DNA of 64,000 nucleotides from positions 972,828 through 1,036,827 of the forward strand of contig NW_003101665.1 in NCBI RefSeq assembly GCF_000003855.2, read 5' to 3'. Origin of the DNA: Blastomyces gilchristii SLH14081. Its lineage: Eukaryota; Ascomycota; Eurotiomycetes; Onygenales; Ajellomycetaceae. The position numbers and the translations under genes are program-made. The stretch's first letter is position 1, and every line of letters begins with the position of its first letter. Shown one piece after another: positions 1-11,857 of the stretch. The notes under the pieces are model-generated. The model did no database searches and had not been told where the DNA came from. It was given only the letters and a program-made list of their open reading frames with translations.

Positions 1-499
1 TATAGATAGTAGATATATTAATCTGAAAGAACTGCATCTATCTTCTACAGATAAGTTTTCTTTATTATTGAGAATTATTTATCTCTTTACTTTTATATAA
101 TACTGTTACAGCTGACTTCTCTAAGATATGAGACAGGCTTTGAAAAATTATATATTGAGTTTAAGTTAATTGACTGCTTGATAAGTTAATTAGTTATTTT
201 ATTTCTCTTAATTTCACTGTACTCTGATACTCACTGAAGATAGAGATCTATATCTATATAAATTTCAGCTCTTTTATTATATACAGAATATTCTGAATTA
301 TCTATTCTTTAACTTGTTTTAAGATATTTATAATGACTCAAAGAGTAATATAAAAGTCACTAAGAATGATATATATATAATATTAATAAGAAGATAATAT
401 TCTCTCACTTAAGTAAGATCTTTATATTAGATAGAGTTCATAATATATTACTAGCAGCTCAGCTATTATAATAGTTCAGTACTTTTCTCACTTAATACT
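1..499. other. AT-rich degraded DNA, no gene seen
   Basis: Very AT-rich sequence almost free of CpG and with few CC/GG steps, with stops in all frames. I see no readable motif. It is probably part of the same mutated repeat tract as the following kilobases. Confidence 0.6.
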
Positions 500-850
500 A
501 ACTTGTATATTATACTGAATATAATATAATTCATTTATAATCAGTGCTGCTACTTCAAGTATTAAGTTCTTCTTTATAGTATCAGTAAAGACTGTCTTAA
601 TTAAATTCTTTATTATTTTTATAGCTCTCTCAATGACTCTGATTCTGTTAGAGTTAAGATAGATATCTTTGAGTACTGACTTCTGTCATAATTCTGAGAG
701 ATATGAATTAATTATCTCTATTAATTTTATCTTCTCTCTATGAAATATTCTTATCATATTCTCTAGTGAGTAGTAATGTCTGTCTTTATTACAGATTATA
801 TCTGTTATAACTCTTCTAAGAGGCTCATGTATTAGATAAAATTATAAGAG
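500..850 (-). pseudogene. Possible Ty1/copia integrase relic
   Basis: Read on the minus strand through stops, the segment gives a stretch resembling the end of a copia integrase core, including a motif like N-x-x-R-V-I-E-R-A-I-K around positions 630-660 (copia integrases usually show N-G-V-x-E-R-A in this place). No LTRs or other domains were found around it. The call rests on one short motif and is weak; it could be another retroelement or chance. Confidence 0.3.
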
Positions 851-2134
851 TATACAGAGACTGATAATAATATTTCAGACTTACTATTACAGCTGAGTGT
901 GTAAAGAGAGAATATATATCTTTATTTTAAGAGTTTATATTATTATTATTCAGAATGTGAACAGAATTCTGATCAGAGCTGTTTACTGAATCTTGATAAG
1001 AGTCTTAACTTATATAACTCTTTTTAAGAGATTATATCATACTGTGAAGATGTATATTAATTTGAGAATTATATAAATAATGTAGAGCTGTCTTATCTAT
1101 TCTGATTATAGATGAAATAGATGTCTGATAATAATATATATATTAATGACTCTCTTAACTATATATTATATATATGTTTTCTATTTTAGTTTCTGATTAA
1201 AATATACTCTCAGAAGCTTGATCTCTGATAATAATAAAATAATGTATTTATTTATTGTGATGAATTCTGTTATTTAATCTCTTTTTCTTTCAATGAAATG
1301 AATTAGCTTTATCTTCTTAGCTGAGAACTATAAGTCTATTCATCTTATTCATTCTTTAATTCTAGAGATATCTAGACTGATCAGCAGAACCATGAATTTC
1401 ATATTTGATCTCATTTGATCTGATCTTATACATTTCTTGACGTGAGTCTCACCAGAACCAAGCCTTAAAAAAATCTGAAAATGAACCATTTCTGAGAAAA
1501 ATGATGTGAAAAATAACCAGATTTAATTCAAGAACAGTGAAATGAGAGTAATTTCTCAGAATAAACTGTGAAAGATAATCATTCTTTCAAAATCAGAATG
1601 AGACTGAGACTGAAGATTAAAATCAGTTTCATTTGATTCATTCAGTGATTGCTTATATAATCAGAATTTGATAATGATTATTAATAATACTCATGAAACA
1701 ACTAAATACATTCTTGTACAAGTTTATTCTTTACTTTCTCATGAAAACTACACTTCTCTGATATACTGTGATCAGAGATATTAAACTGTCTGATAATTTC
1801 ATGTTTTATAATCATGAGTTTCTTAATTGTTTCTTCTTGTAATTGTCTCTGATAATAGTGATAAATATCTTGACTTGAGTTGAACTTTTACTTCATTCTC
1901 ATCTCTGTCAATGAAATTATCAGAATATCATGCATCATCAGTGTAACAGTTGAATATGTACTCTTAATAATTTTTCATAACTCTAGAATTAATTTGATGT
2001 GTAAATTTGTCAGATTATCTTGAAGATAGCAGTCAAATTTAGTTTTACAAGCATGTAGTTTTACCTGATTTTCAGTTGCAATCAATGTATATAAGTTCTG
2101 TTTCAAAGTTAGTATTATAGTTCTATGAAATATG
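851..2134. other. AT-rich degraded DNA, no gene seen
   Basis: Low-GC sequence of the same mutated type. A slightly less degraded patch with several CC steps lies near 1385-1520, but no frame or motif could be recognised in it. It may include the C-terminal and flanking part of the hAT relic to the right. Confidence 0.5.
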
Positions 2135-2158
2135 AAGTGTTATCAAAGATCATTACTT
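2135..2158 (+). repeat. Short dispersed motif (AGTGTTATCAAA...CATTACTT type)
   Basis: A motif of about 22 bp, starting AAGTGTTATCAAA and ending CATTACTT. Close relatives occur at 2915-2940 and 16195-16220 in the same direction and at 17482-17504, 18039-18063 and near 18299 in the opposite direction. Recurrence in both directions suggests terminal repeats of a small DNA transposon or MITE, but no complete element could be bounded. Confidence 0.4.
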
Positions 2159-2179
2159 ACTAGAGAATTGTATTTCACT

Positions 2180-3340
2180 GTCTTCATATCTTGAATATCT
2201 GCTTATTCAAATCTCTGATAGTTGACATTGTAGTAGTCTCAGGCTAATTTAATATATGAGTCTCATTTCTTCTCTGTTCAATCTTGAGAAGTATAGATAT
2301 TAACTTAATAAGAGAGATCTAGTAGAGCTGCTATAGTATAGTACTCTGTAAAAGATTGTTCAGTTTTACTGTAGTAATATACTAGTTTATTTCTTACAGT
2401 AATAATAGCCTGTGCTATAGCATTATTTCAGACTGAATTTCTTTTTAAGTGATTCAACTACTTCTCAAGATGAGTAAATAAACTGTTATACACTTATCAG
2501 ACTGACTGCAGCATTGATGTATGAGTGATTGAGACTGTCTTTATTATCTTATAAAACTGAAACAGTAAATCAATCACATATTTCAACTGAGTTCACTTCA
2601 TATCAGAAAGTTTCAATATCTGAATCTTTTCTCAATCAGAGTATTGCACTCAATGATTAATTATCTGATATAATCAAAGAATCTGAATAGTTATCTCATA
2701 TATTGAACTTTACTATGTTCTAACATTCTGTATCATATTCAGTGATGTGACTGATTTGTTTATTTATTAAATATTATGAAATCATTATTATTATTTAGAG
2801 AAGATACAAATTGCATTAGCAATGTTTTGAATCTGTGATATTTAAATTATTAGTCAATCTATTCAAAATTAACAGTAGTATTATCAAAAAGTGTTATTAA
2901 AAAGCAATATTAAAAAGTGTTATCAAAAAACATTATCTTTTATAAAGTAAATGTAAAAGTTACTTGAGTAATCACTTTCATCTTATTCTTATTTCAAGAA
3001 TCAGCTATCTCATTATTCTTTATCTTGATATTAAGATTCTTTATCAGTGTTTATATCACAAGTTAAATCACATGAGCAATGTAGAGAATATGACCTTGTT
3101 TATCATTTCAGAAATACAAAGTCAATTTTTACTCTAAGCTGTTCATTATAGTGTAGTTATTCACAGCATTGTCAGTTGTAATTATAAGAAGACTGAGACT
3201 AATATCTCAATAGTTATTTTTAATCACAGTTATTAATATCTCTGTTATATAATCCTCAGTATGACTACTGATCAATGATTCAAATTCAATTAATATCTCT
3301 TAATAAGTTCAGTTCTCATCAATATAATAACATGTAACTC
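2180..3340 (-). pseudogene. hAT-family transposase relic
   Basis: Minus-strand translation, read through stops, shows blocks in hAT transposase order. A T-D-N-A-x-N-N block (about 3160-3185) is followed by an H-I-x-x-I-A-H-V-I block (about 3068-3096), matching the D-N-A-S-N-N and C-x-A-H-I-I-N motifs of the catalytic core. Further along is a region around 2370-2430 with A-I-x-x-x-R-x-K-L-x-Y-Y-S-K-T, typical of the segment before the dimerisation domain. hAT enzymes cut and paste DNA with 8-bp target duplications. No intact frame, terminal inverted repeats or C-terminal dimerisation motif could be fixed. The damage is C-to-T/G-to-A throughout. Gypsy-A lies just upstream of the N-terminal side, so the gene may have been split by it. 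The family call is fairly sure; the limits are not. Confidence 0.55.
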
Positions 3341-3526
3341 TTATAAATGTAAGATTGTTTATACTAGTTCATGCATTCACTGTGAGAGACACTCTTTGAT
3401 GATTCTTTAACTCTGATTCTAGATATTATATATTGACTTTGTAGTGTGTCTTGAGATTAAACTAAAGACAGAATTGATGTGAAATATGAAGATTTGAATT
3501 AAGTATTTAAAGAAGTATTCAGAATT

Positions 3527-3702
3527 TGTGGTTCGGAAGAACGTACGACTGTCGGATAATAACGCGGCCGCTTCTGAACTTGCGTACAAATGTAAAGAGG
3601 GCCATAGCGGCCACTAATTAATTTAGCATACAATATTACAATATATAAGAAGCCGGCGTACGCCTGTAATCATACACTGGCTTAAGCAATCTTTGAATCA
3701 CA
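3527..3702 (+). repeat. Gypsy-A 5' LTR
   Basis: 176 bp, beginning TGTGGTTCGG and ending TTTGAATCACA. It keeps many CpG and GG/CC steps (for example GCGGCCGC and GCCGGCGTACGC), unlike the element interior. Differences from the 3' LTR are transitions. The side touching the interior carries a few changes; the outer side is clean. Confidence 0.93.
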
Positions 3703-3859
3703 TCTGATAGCATGTCTAAAAACCGGTGAGAAGCACAGGCTTCTTCAGAGCATGATAATTTCATCTATAAAGCAATTCATAGTTATCATGTCAGTGTGGT
3801 TCTAGAACATCTCAAAAGATAGTGTATAAAGAGCAGTGAGTAGAAGAGCATCTGATTGA

Positions 3860-5560
3860 TGCTGCTTCACTTATTGAGGAAAAACTTCACACTCAGATGA
3901 ATGCCATGTATGCAAATGAATAAGGTGTGAGAAAGAGAATGAAAGTGATGAACCAGATTCAAAGAAGTTCACTCCCTACTCAAAAGAAGAATAAAAGAAG
4001 AGAGTGATCATCACTGAAGTTATATGATGATAATAAAAATCATATAACAATATAGCAATATAATAATATAGTAATAGAATGATATATTAATATAATAACA
4101 CAGTGATATAATAATAGACATCATACAATCAATGAGAAACCTGAAATGAATACCTCTTCTAGTTAATACAAATAACACTCTTCTCTGCTATCTGAACTGA
4201 AAGATATGCAGAATCTTTCAGAGGATTTACTTGAAGCAGTAAGAAAAGTGACTGAAACTGCTGAACTGAAATCAAAGCTCTGTATGTGTATGAGAATTCT
4301 AAATGAGATTGAAATCTTGTGTACACAGTGACAGACTGAGATGAAAGTCAAATAACAATTGACATTCACTGCAGATCAAGCATTCACTATGAAGAGCTTC
4401 ACTGACATAATTATCATTATCAATAAGAATAGAGAAAACCAGATCTTAGATCTACAGCAGAAGATTAAACATTTACACAGATAGATAACTACACTGAATC
4501 TGAAAGTCTTATTATAATTATTCATAATCTCTTCAGAAGTATACATATTATCAGAGACTGCTGTGCAGGATGAGAATCTGAGTATGAGATATATTAAGCT
4601 GAGAGATCTGCTGAAGTTACTAAGCTTTAATAATAACTGAAAAAATAATACTGTAATCAGCTGATTAAGTCAGATGCAATCATATTATCAGATTAAATAT
4701 AAACTCACAGACAGACAGTTAATGAAATTTCAACAAGTCTTAAGATCTGCTGTATTTCTACATAGAAAAGCAAAGTCATTATAAATAACTGATAAAAAGA
4801 TAAATCTCACAGATCTGAAGTGATATTCATTCTTATAAATATGAAATGAGTTTTTCAAATGAATCTTGCACAACTTTGAGAAAGTGAATATATAAGACAA
4901 GTGTTATAAATACTTCACTGAGTGTAGATAAGTAAGTAATCTTATATTATACTTCACACACTTCAGCTTATACTATCTCATGTTGAATGAAGAGCTTTCA
5001 ACATCTTTCTATTTATAGATCTTCATTCATAGTCTTACATTTGAGTTAAGAGTGGAATGAAAATGCTTAATCTCACAGTCAGACACAGTGAAGAAAGCAT
5101 ATAATATTCTCATTATACAGAAACAAGTGAGTCAATTATAATAGAAGATACTGCAATTGAGTATATCTCAGCAGAGAATGAATAATCAGACTTTTATAAC
5201 ACAAGTTATATATCTGAATATAATAAATCTAGATCTGAATATTATTATTAAAGTACTGAATCTCTCAAAAAAGAAATTCTCTGAATGAAAATCTTGATAT
5301 TATGAGTATTGAGCTTGCTTTAACTGCAGATGCTAAAATCATGATGTAAAAGATTACACTCAGTATATACAGTTAAGAGAAGCAAGAGAGTCAAAAAACT
5401 AGCAGAATCAGTGAGCTTGAAGACACTCACTGATATTCTATAAAAAGTTTTCAAAGTGAAAGAGATGTCTGTATTAGATGATTCTCTGAACTCTATGAAT
5501 ACAAAGAAGAAGCAGGCTTCTGAATAAGATATGAGTGAGAATGATGAAGTGAATACTCAT
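3860..5560 (+). pseudogene. Gypsy-A gag relic with zinc knuckle
   Basis: Region between the 5' LTR and the protease where gag is expected. No long open frame survives. The recognisable part is a degraded zinc knuckle at about 5314-5360, reading C-F-N-C-x4-H-x4-Y. This fits the C-x2-C-x4-H-x4-C nucleocapsid pattern with the last Cys codon changed to Tyr by one G-to-A step. The protein would have packaged element RNA in virus-like particles. The left limit is approximate. Confidence 0.6.
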
Positions 5561-5599
5561 CTCAATACCTTGAGACCTGAAATGTTAATGTATAGAGAG

Positions 5600-8500
5600 C
5601 ACTTGAGTAAGAATTAAGAGATGACTGTAAAAGTATTAGTGAACACAGAAGCTTCTATATAATATATTAATGATTATATAATCTGAAGATTGAAAGAGAT
5701 CTGCTGAGTAAAGAATTCTCAATATATAAGATTATCTGATAACTGATATTTGATATTATCTGTAAGAGTAAGAGTTTCCTTGCACTTTGAAGAATGATCT
5801 TACTATATTTGAGTGTGAGAGCTGCAGAATATGAAATACAATCTTATTCTCAGACTTAATTGATTTTAAAGGTTCAATCTGCAGATTCAATGATGTACAT
5901 GTCATATACAGTTGACTGATAGAAAGAAAACAGTTTATATAATTCTATCAACTGATATGAGAAGAACATTTCATATCTCTGATATAGAAGAATTAAATCT
6001 GTTTATATATTAATAAACAAAGAGAATAATTTACAAGATCTCATTTAAAAGTATTCTGTATATCATACAGAATCTGGAAGTGAAGAAAATCAAGATAAAA
6101 GATATGCAGAAGAATAAGTGTATAAAGAAGCTTCTGAAAAAGTATGAGAAGATCTTCTGAACAGATCTTTCACTGAAATTGTCACTGAAATGAGAATTCA
6201 TATATAAGATTGACATGAGAAACACAAAACCAGTCAATCAGAATGCATACTCTCTGTCACAAACACATCTCAAAGAACAGAAGTGTCAGATCACAGACCT
6301 TCTAGAACATAGTCTTATATGACTCTTATCAAGTATGTAAGGCTTTTCAGTTCTATTTATGAAAAAGACAGATGAGAAGTGACAGATGTGTATTAATTAT
6401 CAAGCACTTAATAAGCTTATGATTAAGAATGAATATTCACTGTCATGAATTCAATAACAGTTAAATACAGTCAGAAATGTCTGATATCTATTGAAGATTA
6501 ATCTTCTCTCAGAATACTGACAGATCTGTGTAGACAAACTGTCAGTTCTGCAAACTATATTTAATACATAATGAAGAAAGTTTGAATTTCTGATAATATC
6601 ATTCAGTCTGATAAATGCATCTGTTATCTTTCAAATAATAATGAATACAATTCTTTATAAACAGAATAAAATCTCATATCTTGTATATCTCAATAATATT
6701 CTAGTCTTTTCAAACTTATACAATAAATATCTGAAGCATCTCAATGAAGTGCTTATAACTCTGGCAGAGTATAAGCTCTATATTAAATCAATCAAGTGTG
6801 TGTTTGAAATGAAAGAGTTGAAGTTTGTAGAATATGTAGTGAGTGATAGCTGTATATATCTCATTCTGAAGAAATTGAATATTATAGTGAATTAACTGTG
6901 ACTGAGAAATATACACTATATACAACAGTTTCTTGAGTTGATCTTATATTATTGCAGATTTATCAAGAAGTTTGTATGAATATCTATATCACTCTCAGAT
7001 CTCTTAAGAGAAATGAATACAAATCTGTGAAAGAAGAAGTTTCATTTAATTATCTGAAATGTTATGTGTGAAGAGGCTTTTCTCACACTGAGAGAATATG
7101 TAATAACATTCTCAGTGCTTATTCAATCAGATCATGATAAACCTTTCTATATTAAGACAGACACATCTGAATGAGCTATCAGAGACACTCTTCTACAGAT
7201 GAGTAAGAATGACAAGCTGCACTCAGTGATATATAATGATAGAAAACTATTGAGCACTGAGCTCAATTACTCAGTGTATGAAAAGAAATTGCTAGTGATC
7301 AAGTATACACTGACATTGTGAAATAGATATATCAACAACAGATATATAATAACAGTGATCATAGATTATAAAAGCCTTATCTATCTACAATTAATAATAA
7401 AATCTTTCAAACACTTAGTACATTGAATCTTGAAGTTTCAAGTGTACAATCTTCATATTAAATACTGAAAGAGATTGAACACTGTAATACCTGATACAAT
7501 CAGTCACAGACCTGATTTTATAAGTGAGAATTCTGTGAACCAGGCACAAGAAATGTTTGTGTTAAATGTGCTGAGAGAATGTAAGAAATCAGAATAAGTG
7601 AATATCATGATCTCTCACTTGAAGAAGGACAAGATATCAGATAACAAGTATCTCATGAAAGTAGTAGAAGAGATGCTTCTGAACTTCAAGCTGAGGAAAT
7701 TGAAAAATAATATTATGCTTTATTACAATCTAGAATATGTAGAAGCTCTCTATCTAGAATCTTCATTTAGATGTAACTTAATGACTCACATGCACAAGGA
7801 ATTCAGTCACTTAGAAAGCTCTGAACTTATGAGTGTACTCAAATCAAGAGTATACTGATCAAGCATGACTGAGAATATTCAGATATACACTCACAAGTGC
7901 CTGAATTATCAGATTGTGAAAGAATCTAAGAAAGAGTTAGAATATAAGAAAGTATAATATCAGATGAAGTGTATGATACAATTATTCAGATAATGAAGAA
8001 TGAACCTCATAGACATATTACTGTGAATGTCAAATGAAAATTAATGAATAATCACTGCTATTGATTACACTACTGACTGATCAGTTGTGAAAGCAGTTTC
8101 AGAGATAACAGAGAAGATGATGATGAAGTTTCTATATAATGAGATCTATGTTAACTATGAAATGCTGCATGAGATTCTAACTGATAATAGTACAAATCTC
8201 ATAGAAGAAGTAGTAAGACATTTCATAGACCAGTTACAGACAAGACATTGTAGAACAATATCATATCATCTGTGAATAAATGAAAAGATGAAATACTTAA
8301 ATAAAATCTTGAGCAACATGCTGATGAAATATCTAGTAGACAAGTCTATGAGATTATGAGATGAATATCTCAGTCAGGCACTATTAGTCACATGAATTCA
8401 GCAGTATGCAGTCTTCAAGTGTTCATCATTCTATCTGTTGTATGAATTGCATCCACGCATTCTGAAGAATGCTTCAGAAAAGGTGAAGAAGAGAGCAGTT

Positions 8501-9240
8501 GCAGATGCAGCAGAAACAGCAGTTGCAGATGCAGCAGAAACAGCAGTTACAGACACAGCAGTAGCAGTTGTAAATACAGCAGTTATGAACACAGAATCAA
8601 GATTGAAAGAGATCAGTCATATACATGCAAAAGCTAATGAGTTACTTCTGAATCAAGCAATTCAATTGAAAAGAATATGAGACTCACTAGTTAAGAAATC
8701 AAGTCTCAAGATAAGAACATGAGTTCTCATATATAATGAGAGTTCTGAGAAGTTTCAATCTAGATGATTTGAGTTATATAAAATACTCAAATCACATTCT
8801 CTGAAAATGTATGCATTAGAAGAATCAGAGAGACAGATCTTATACAACTTAATAAATGATTCACAACTTATAGAAGTAAAGATACAAGACCTGAGTGAAT
8901 TATAGTTATTCACAGCACTATTATCAGCATTGAAAAAGAAGAGACTTATAATTAAAAAGTCTCATAAAGTAAGAGAAATCATAGACACTTATAAATCAGA
9001 TGATCTCACTTATTTCAATCTTTTCATAATTATAAGAAAAGAATGGAAAGAAATGAAGAAATCAGATAAATATCACACTTTAATAAGTGATAAGACTGTA
9101 GTCAGTTGTATAATAATGTGTTGCAGATAGTGAGTGTAACACAGCAAAGAGCAGTCTCAAAGTAACAGACTTACACATGAGTCAGATTACAGAAGAAAAA
9201 GGAATTCAGAGCTGAATTTAACTGTTTATATCAGTTTAAT
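5600..9240 (+). pseudogene. Gypsy-A pol relic (PR-RT-RH-IN)
   Basis: Read through stops, the frame shows the following in order. A protease active-site block V-L-V-N-T-E-A-S-I is at 5632-5658 (family D-T-G-A, with Asp and Gly altered). Next come RT blocks around 6360-6700, including Y-L-N-N-I-L-V-F-S at 6686-6712 (family Y-L-D-D). The RNase H start K-T-D-T-S-E is near 7140. The later L-N-Y-S-V-Y-E-K-K-L-L-V-I block is near 7263-7300. Integrase follows, with a Y-x-x-L-x-H-x-x-x-x-H zinc region near 7770-7820 and L-T-D-N-S-T-N-L at 8177-8200 (family S-D-N-G). The integrase C-terminal part runs to about 8470, followed by a spacer with a 30-bp tandem repeat and a linker-like region to 9230. Catalytic Asp to Asn changes are what G-to-A mutation produces. 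Confidence 0.88.
8501..8590 (+). repeat. 30-bp tandem repeat at integrase end
   Basis: About three copies of a 30-bp unit built on GCAGTTGCAGATGCAGCAG, which encode an Ala/Val/Asp/Thr repeat directly after the conserved end of integrase. It is probably a low-complexity linker inside the polyprotein. Confidence 0.6.
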
Positions 9241-10112
9241 CATGAAGATTACAGAAAATGAACTATCTGAAATATCTGCAGATATATGAGATCAAGCTAT
9301 CTTGACCTCTGAGAATGCTCAGAGATTGAGTAAGATTAGTTTTAATGAGCTGTTCACTGTAGTGATCTGAGCAGGTGAAGAGAGACAGTATAATATATAA
9401 GACAGAATTACAAAAGATGAAAGCTGCTGAATCTAGTCACTGAACACTGTATTATATAGAGATTGTGTAAGAGTAGTGACTAGCAGATAAAGAAAAAGTG
9501 TAAGAAAAGAGATAATGAATTAATCATCAATCATAAGAATCAGCTGTAAAAGACAAATGTTATTATATATATCTCATTTATTTTCATATATCACATGTTT
9601 AATCTATTTCCAACATCACATCATGTGAAAAACATCAAAAACAAAGAAAATCTCAAAACTCAAGGTCTGTAAGAAATTCAAGAGCTGTAAGCCACTCTCA
9701 TAATAATACTGTATATATCTCTGATTTCTCTACTGCTCTGCATACAACATTAATATCATTTATTACAAGATTGACTGAAATACTAATATAGAAATGCATA
9801 CACATACATGTAGAGAAATTGAAGAAAAGTGCAGAACCTGCAGAATCAGAAGCCAGAGTAGAAGAGACAGAGACAGAAGAAACAGAAGAAGAAGAAGATG
9901 CAGAACTGAATAAATAATAGTGAGAGTCACTCAGTACTGAATACTTACAACTCAGTGTATATACAATCTTCTCTGCAGAGAAGAGAGAGAAAGTGATAGA
10001 AGAAGCTTAAGAATAGAAGAGAGTAGTCTCTGCAGTATTATCATCTTTAATTAGAATAGTCTCTGATGCTGAAGTAACTAAGAATCATTATTAGCATATA
10101 AAAATTGAAAAA

Positions 10113-10367
10113 TCAGAGATGAGAATAGTTATCAAATAAACACTCACTGATCTTAGAGTTGTACATATAATTACAACACACATGAGGCTTCTCAGAAAGA
10201 GAGAGAGAGACATGAGAGAATACAGAAAGCAGAACACAGTGTGCAAACAGCTCATTCTCACAATGACATCTCAGACAAGATATATAAGTCTCACACTCAC
10301 AGATGTAAAAGAGTACAATATCTGCATTTCTGTTTCTGAAAACACAGATATCTTTCACCTGCATCAT
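10113..10367 (-). pseudogene. Antisense Cys-rich reading frame in Gypsy-A
   Basis: An 84-residue open stretch on the strand opposite to gag-pol. It contains C-L-R-C, a further Cys about ten residues on, and after a gap C-C-N-Y and E-C-L, giving a C-x2-C...C...C...C cluster that looks metal-binding. It follows the Ser/Ala-rich antisense frame upstream (10696-11133) but in another phase. The same order, Ser/Ala/Pro-rich then Cys cluster, appears antisense in Gypsy-C at 48.1-48.65 kb. I do not recognise a named family. The segment is mutated, so a working product is unlikely. Confidence 0.4.
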
Positions 10368-10695
10368 GAAGTCAGATAACAGATACTAGAGAATAGACTG
10401 ATACAAATCTATCATTCTGAAGAAATTCATCAGAGTGAATATCTCTGCAATGTTGAATTTTACAGTTATAAAAAGCTTCTTAATATCTGTGAATACTATG
10501 ACTTTATACACAGTAAAACTCATAACAATTTTCTCTAAAAACAGAAAAATCAGTGTTAGAAAGAAAAGATGAAAAAGAAAAAGACTTATAATTTTAATAC
10601 TGTTGAGAGAGAGAGTGATTCTCTGATATAAATGAATAATTATCTCATTATAAATATTTAAAATAAATGTAATAATCAGTATTCATAACTGAGCT

Positions 10696-11133
10696 TCAGA
10701 TAGTTATGTTATACACTATCTTTATACAATAAATTATTCTAGAGGTTAGTAAGAAGAATGAGAGTGTATATACTGAGAAATATAATTCACTGAGTCTATG
10801 CAATATTTTCTTGAAACAGAGAGAGCTAGTAATGAAAGCAGAGATGGTAAAATCAGAAGTAGCAGAAGTAGAGGTTGCAGGAACAGGAATAGCAGGAGCA
10901 GGAGAATCAGACACAGAGGCAGATGTAGAAGATTGAGAGAGAGCAGCAGAGAAAGAAACAGAGAAGATAGAAGAGAATGTAGAAGACTCAGTCACACATG
11001 ATATAAATAATTTCTTCATTATTGTGTTCTTCAAGTTCTTGATCAATGATTTAACATTGAGTTCACTATTATCAGTGAACACAGATCTGTTAACATGTGA
11101 AAATTCTATGTGAATAAAAACAAACATCAGCAT
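10696..11133 (-). CDS. Antisense Ser/Ala/Pro-rich ORF in Gypsy-A 3' region
   Basis: A 145-codon open frame on the strand opposite to gag-pol, long for such AT-rich mutated DNA. Residues about 55-100 are rich in Ser, Ala, Thr and Pro. The matching DNA (about 10850-10935) keeps more GG steps than its surroundings. The ends are hydrophobic and probably out-of-frame remnants. No domain is recognised. Position and orientation match an antisense ORF in Gypsy-C, which argues for a real accessory gene of these elements, but the frame could also be a chance product of low-complexity DNA. Its start codon is not supported by anything beyond being the first ATG. Confidence 0.4.
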   Translation of the reverse strand: MLMFVFIHIEFSHVNRSVFTDNSELNVKSLIKNLKNTIMKKLFISCVTESSTFSSIFSVSFSAALSQSSTSASVSDSPAPAIPVPATSTSATSDFTISAFITSSLCFKKILHRLSELYFSVYTLSFFLLTSRIIYCIKIVYNITI

Positions 11134-11677
11134 CTGTGTTCACATAAAATCATGTCAGAAAACATGATCAGAAACTCACTGAGAAGGAAACAGAAACAGT
11201 CAAGAGTATACAAGAAGATGAAGAAGATGTGTTATTCATAATAATATGTTCTGATAATTGTTAGAAGATAAATAAGTTCTGATTACATTTCATAATGTAT
11301 TACACTTACTACTAATAAACTGTCTGATATGAGCACTACAATAACACTTGTTATGAGAATAAGAAGTCATTGTCAGAAATGTGTACAATGTGATAGATCA
11401 ACAGATAGAAAGAGTTAAACAGAAGAAGAAGTAGAAATCTTGAATGAGATAGTGATATTCAATGATGATGATAATGAAGAAGATGATTGAAGAATGAGAA
11501 AAGTTAGTAAATAAGTGATGTAATATAGTGAAAGTTTCTTTGTAAGAGCATACACAGAACACTAGCTGAATCAGAAATAGATTACATAATTATGAAATGC
11601 TAGTGATGAGCTAATTCACATGAAGCTAGAGTGTATAATATAATCACATGAGTATGACTGAATCTGATGAAGAAGAA

Positions 11678-11853
11678 TGTGGTTCAGAAGAATGTATAAC
11701 TGTTGAATAATAATGCAGCCGCTTCCGAACTTGCATACAAATGTAAAGAGAGTCATAGCGGCCACTAATTAATTTAGCATACGATATTACAATATATAAG
11801 AAGCCGGCGTACGCCTGTAATTGTACACTGGCTTAAGCAACCTTTGAATCACA
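11678..11853 (+). repeat. Gypsy-A 3' LTR
   Basis: 176 bp, aligned end to end with the 5' LTR. Its left (inner) half carries many transitions relative to the 5' copy, mostly at CpG and GG/CC, while its right (outer) half is nearly unmutated. Confidence 0.93.
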
Positions 11854-11857
11854 AATT

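Larger units (their letters stand above)
9241..11677. other. Gypsy-A region between pol and 3' LTR
   Basis: About 2.4 kb with no sense-strand domain. It ends in a polypurine tract before the 3' LTR. The antisense strand holds two reading frames described separately, and purine-rich GA/GAA repeats lie at 9840-9920. Gypsy-C and Gypsy-B show an extra stretch in the same place. Confidence 0.6.
3527..11853 (+). mobile_element. Gypsy-A: degraded Ty3/gypsy LTR retrotransposon
   Basis: An 8.3-kb element bounded by two 176-bp direct LTRs (TGTGG...TCACA) and by a 4-bp duplication AATT at 3523-3526 and 11854-11857. On the plus strand the order is gag, protease, RT, RNase H, integrase, which is the Ty3/gypsy order. 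A polypurine run (GATGAAGAAGAA) directly precedes the 3' LTR, fixing the direction. Every domain is riddled with TGA, TAA and TAG, mostly at positions where Trp or Gln is expected, so the element is dead. About 2.4 kb between integrase and the 3' LTR is not explained by pol and carries antisense reading frames. A partial reverse-oriented relative lies at 41961-44824. No clear primer-binding site was recognised after the 5' LTR. Confidence 0.93.

Noticed and set aside
4163..4369. Matching antisense frames near 4163-4369/44034-44240 and 6031-6237/42172-42378 as conserved proteins
   Set aside because: They are shadow frames opposite to gag and pol in two copies of the same gypsy family; similarity comes from shared DNA.
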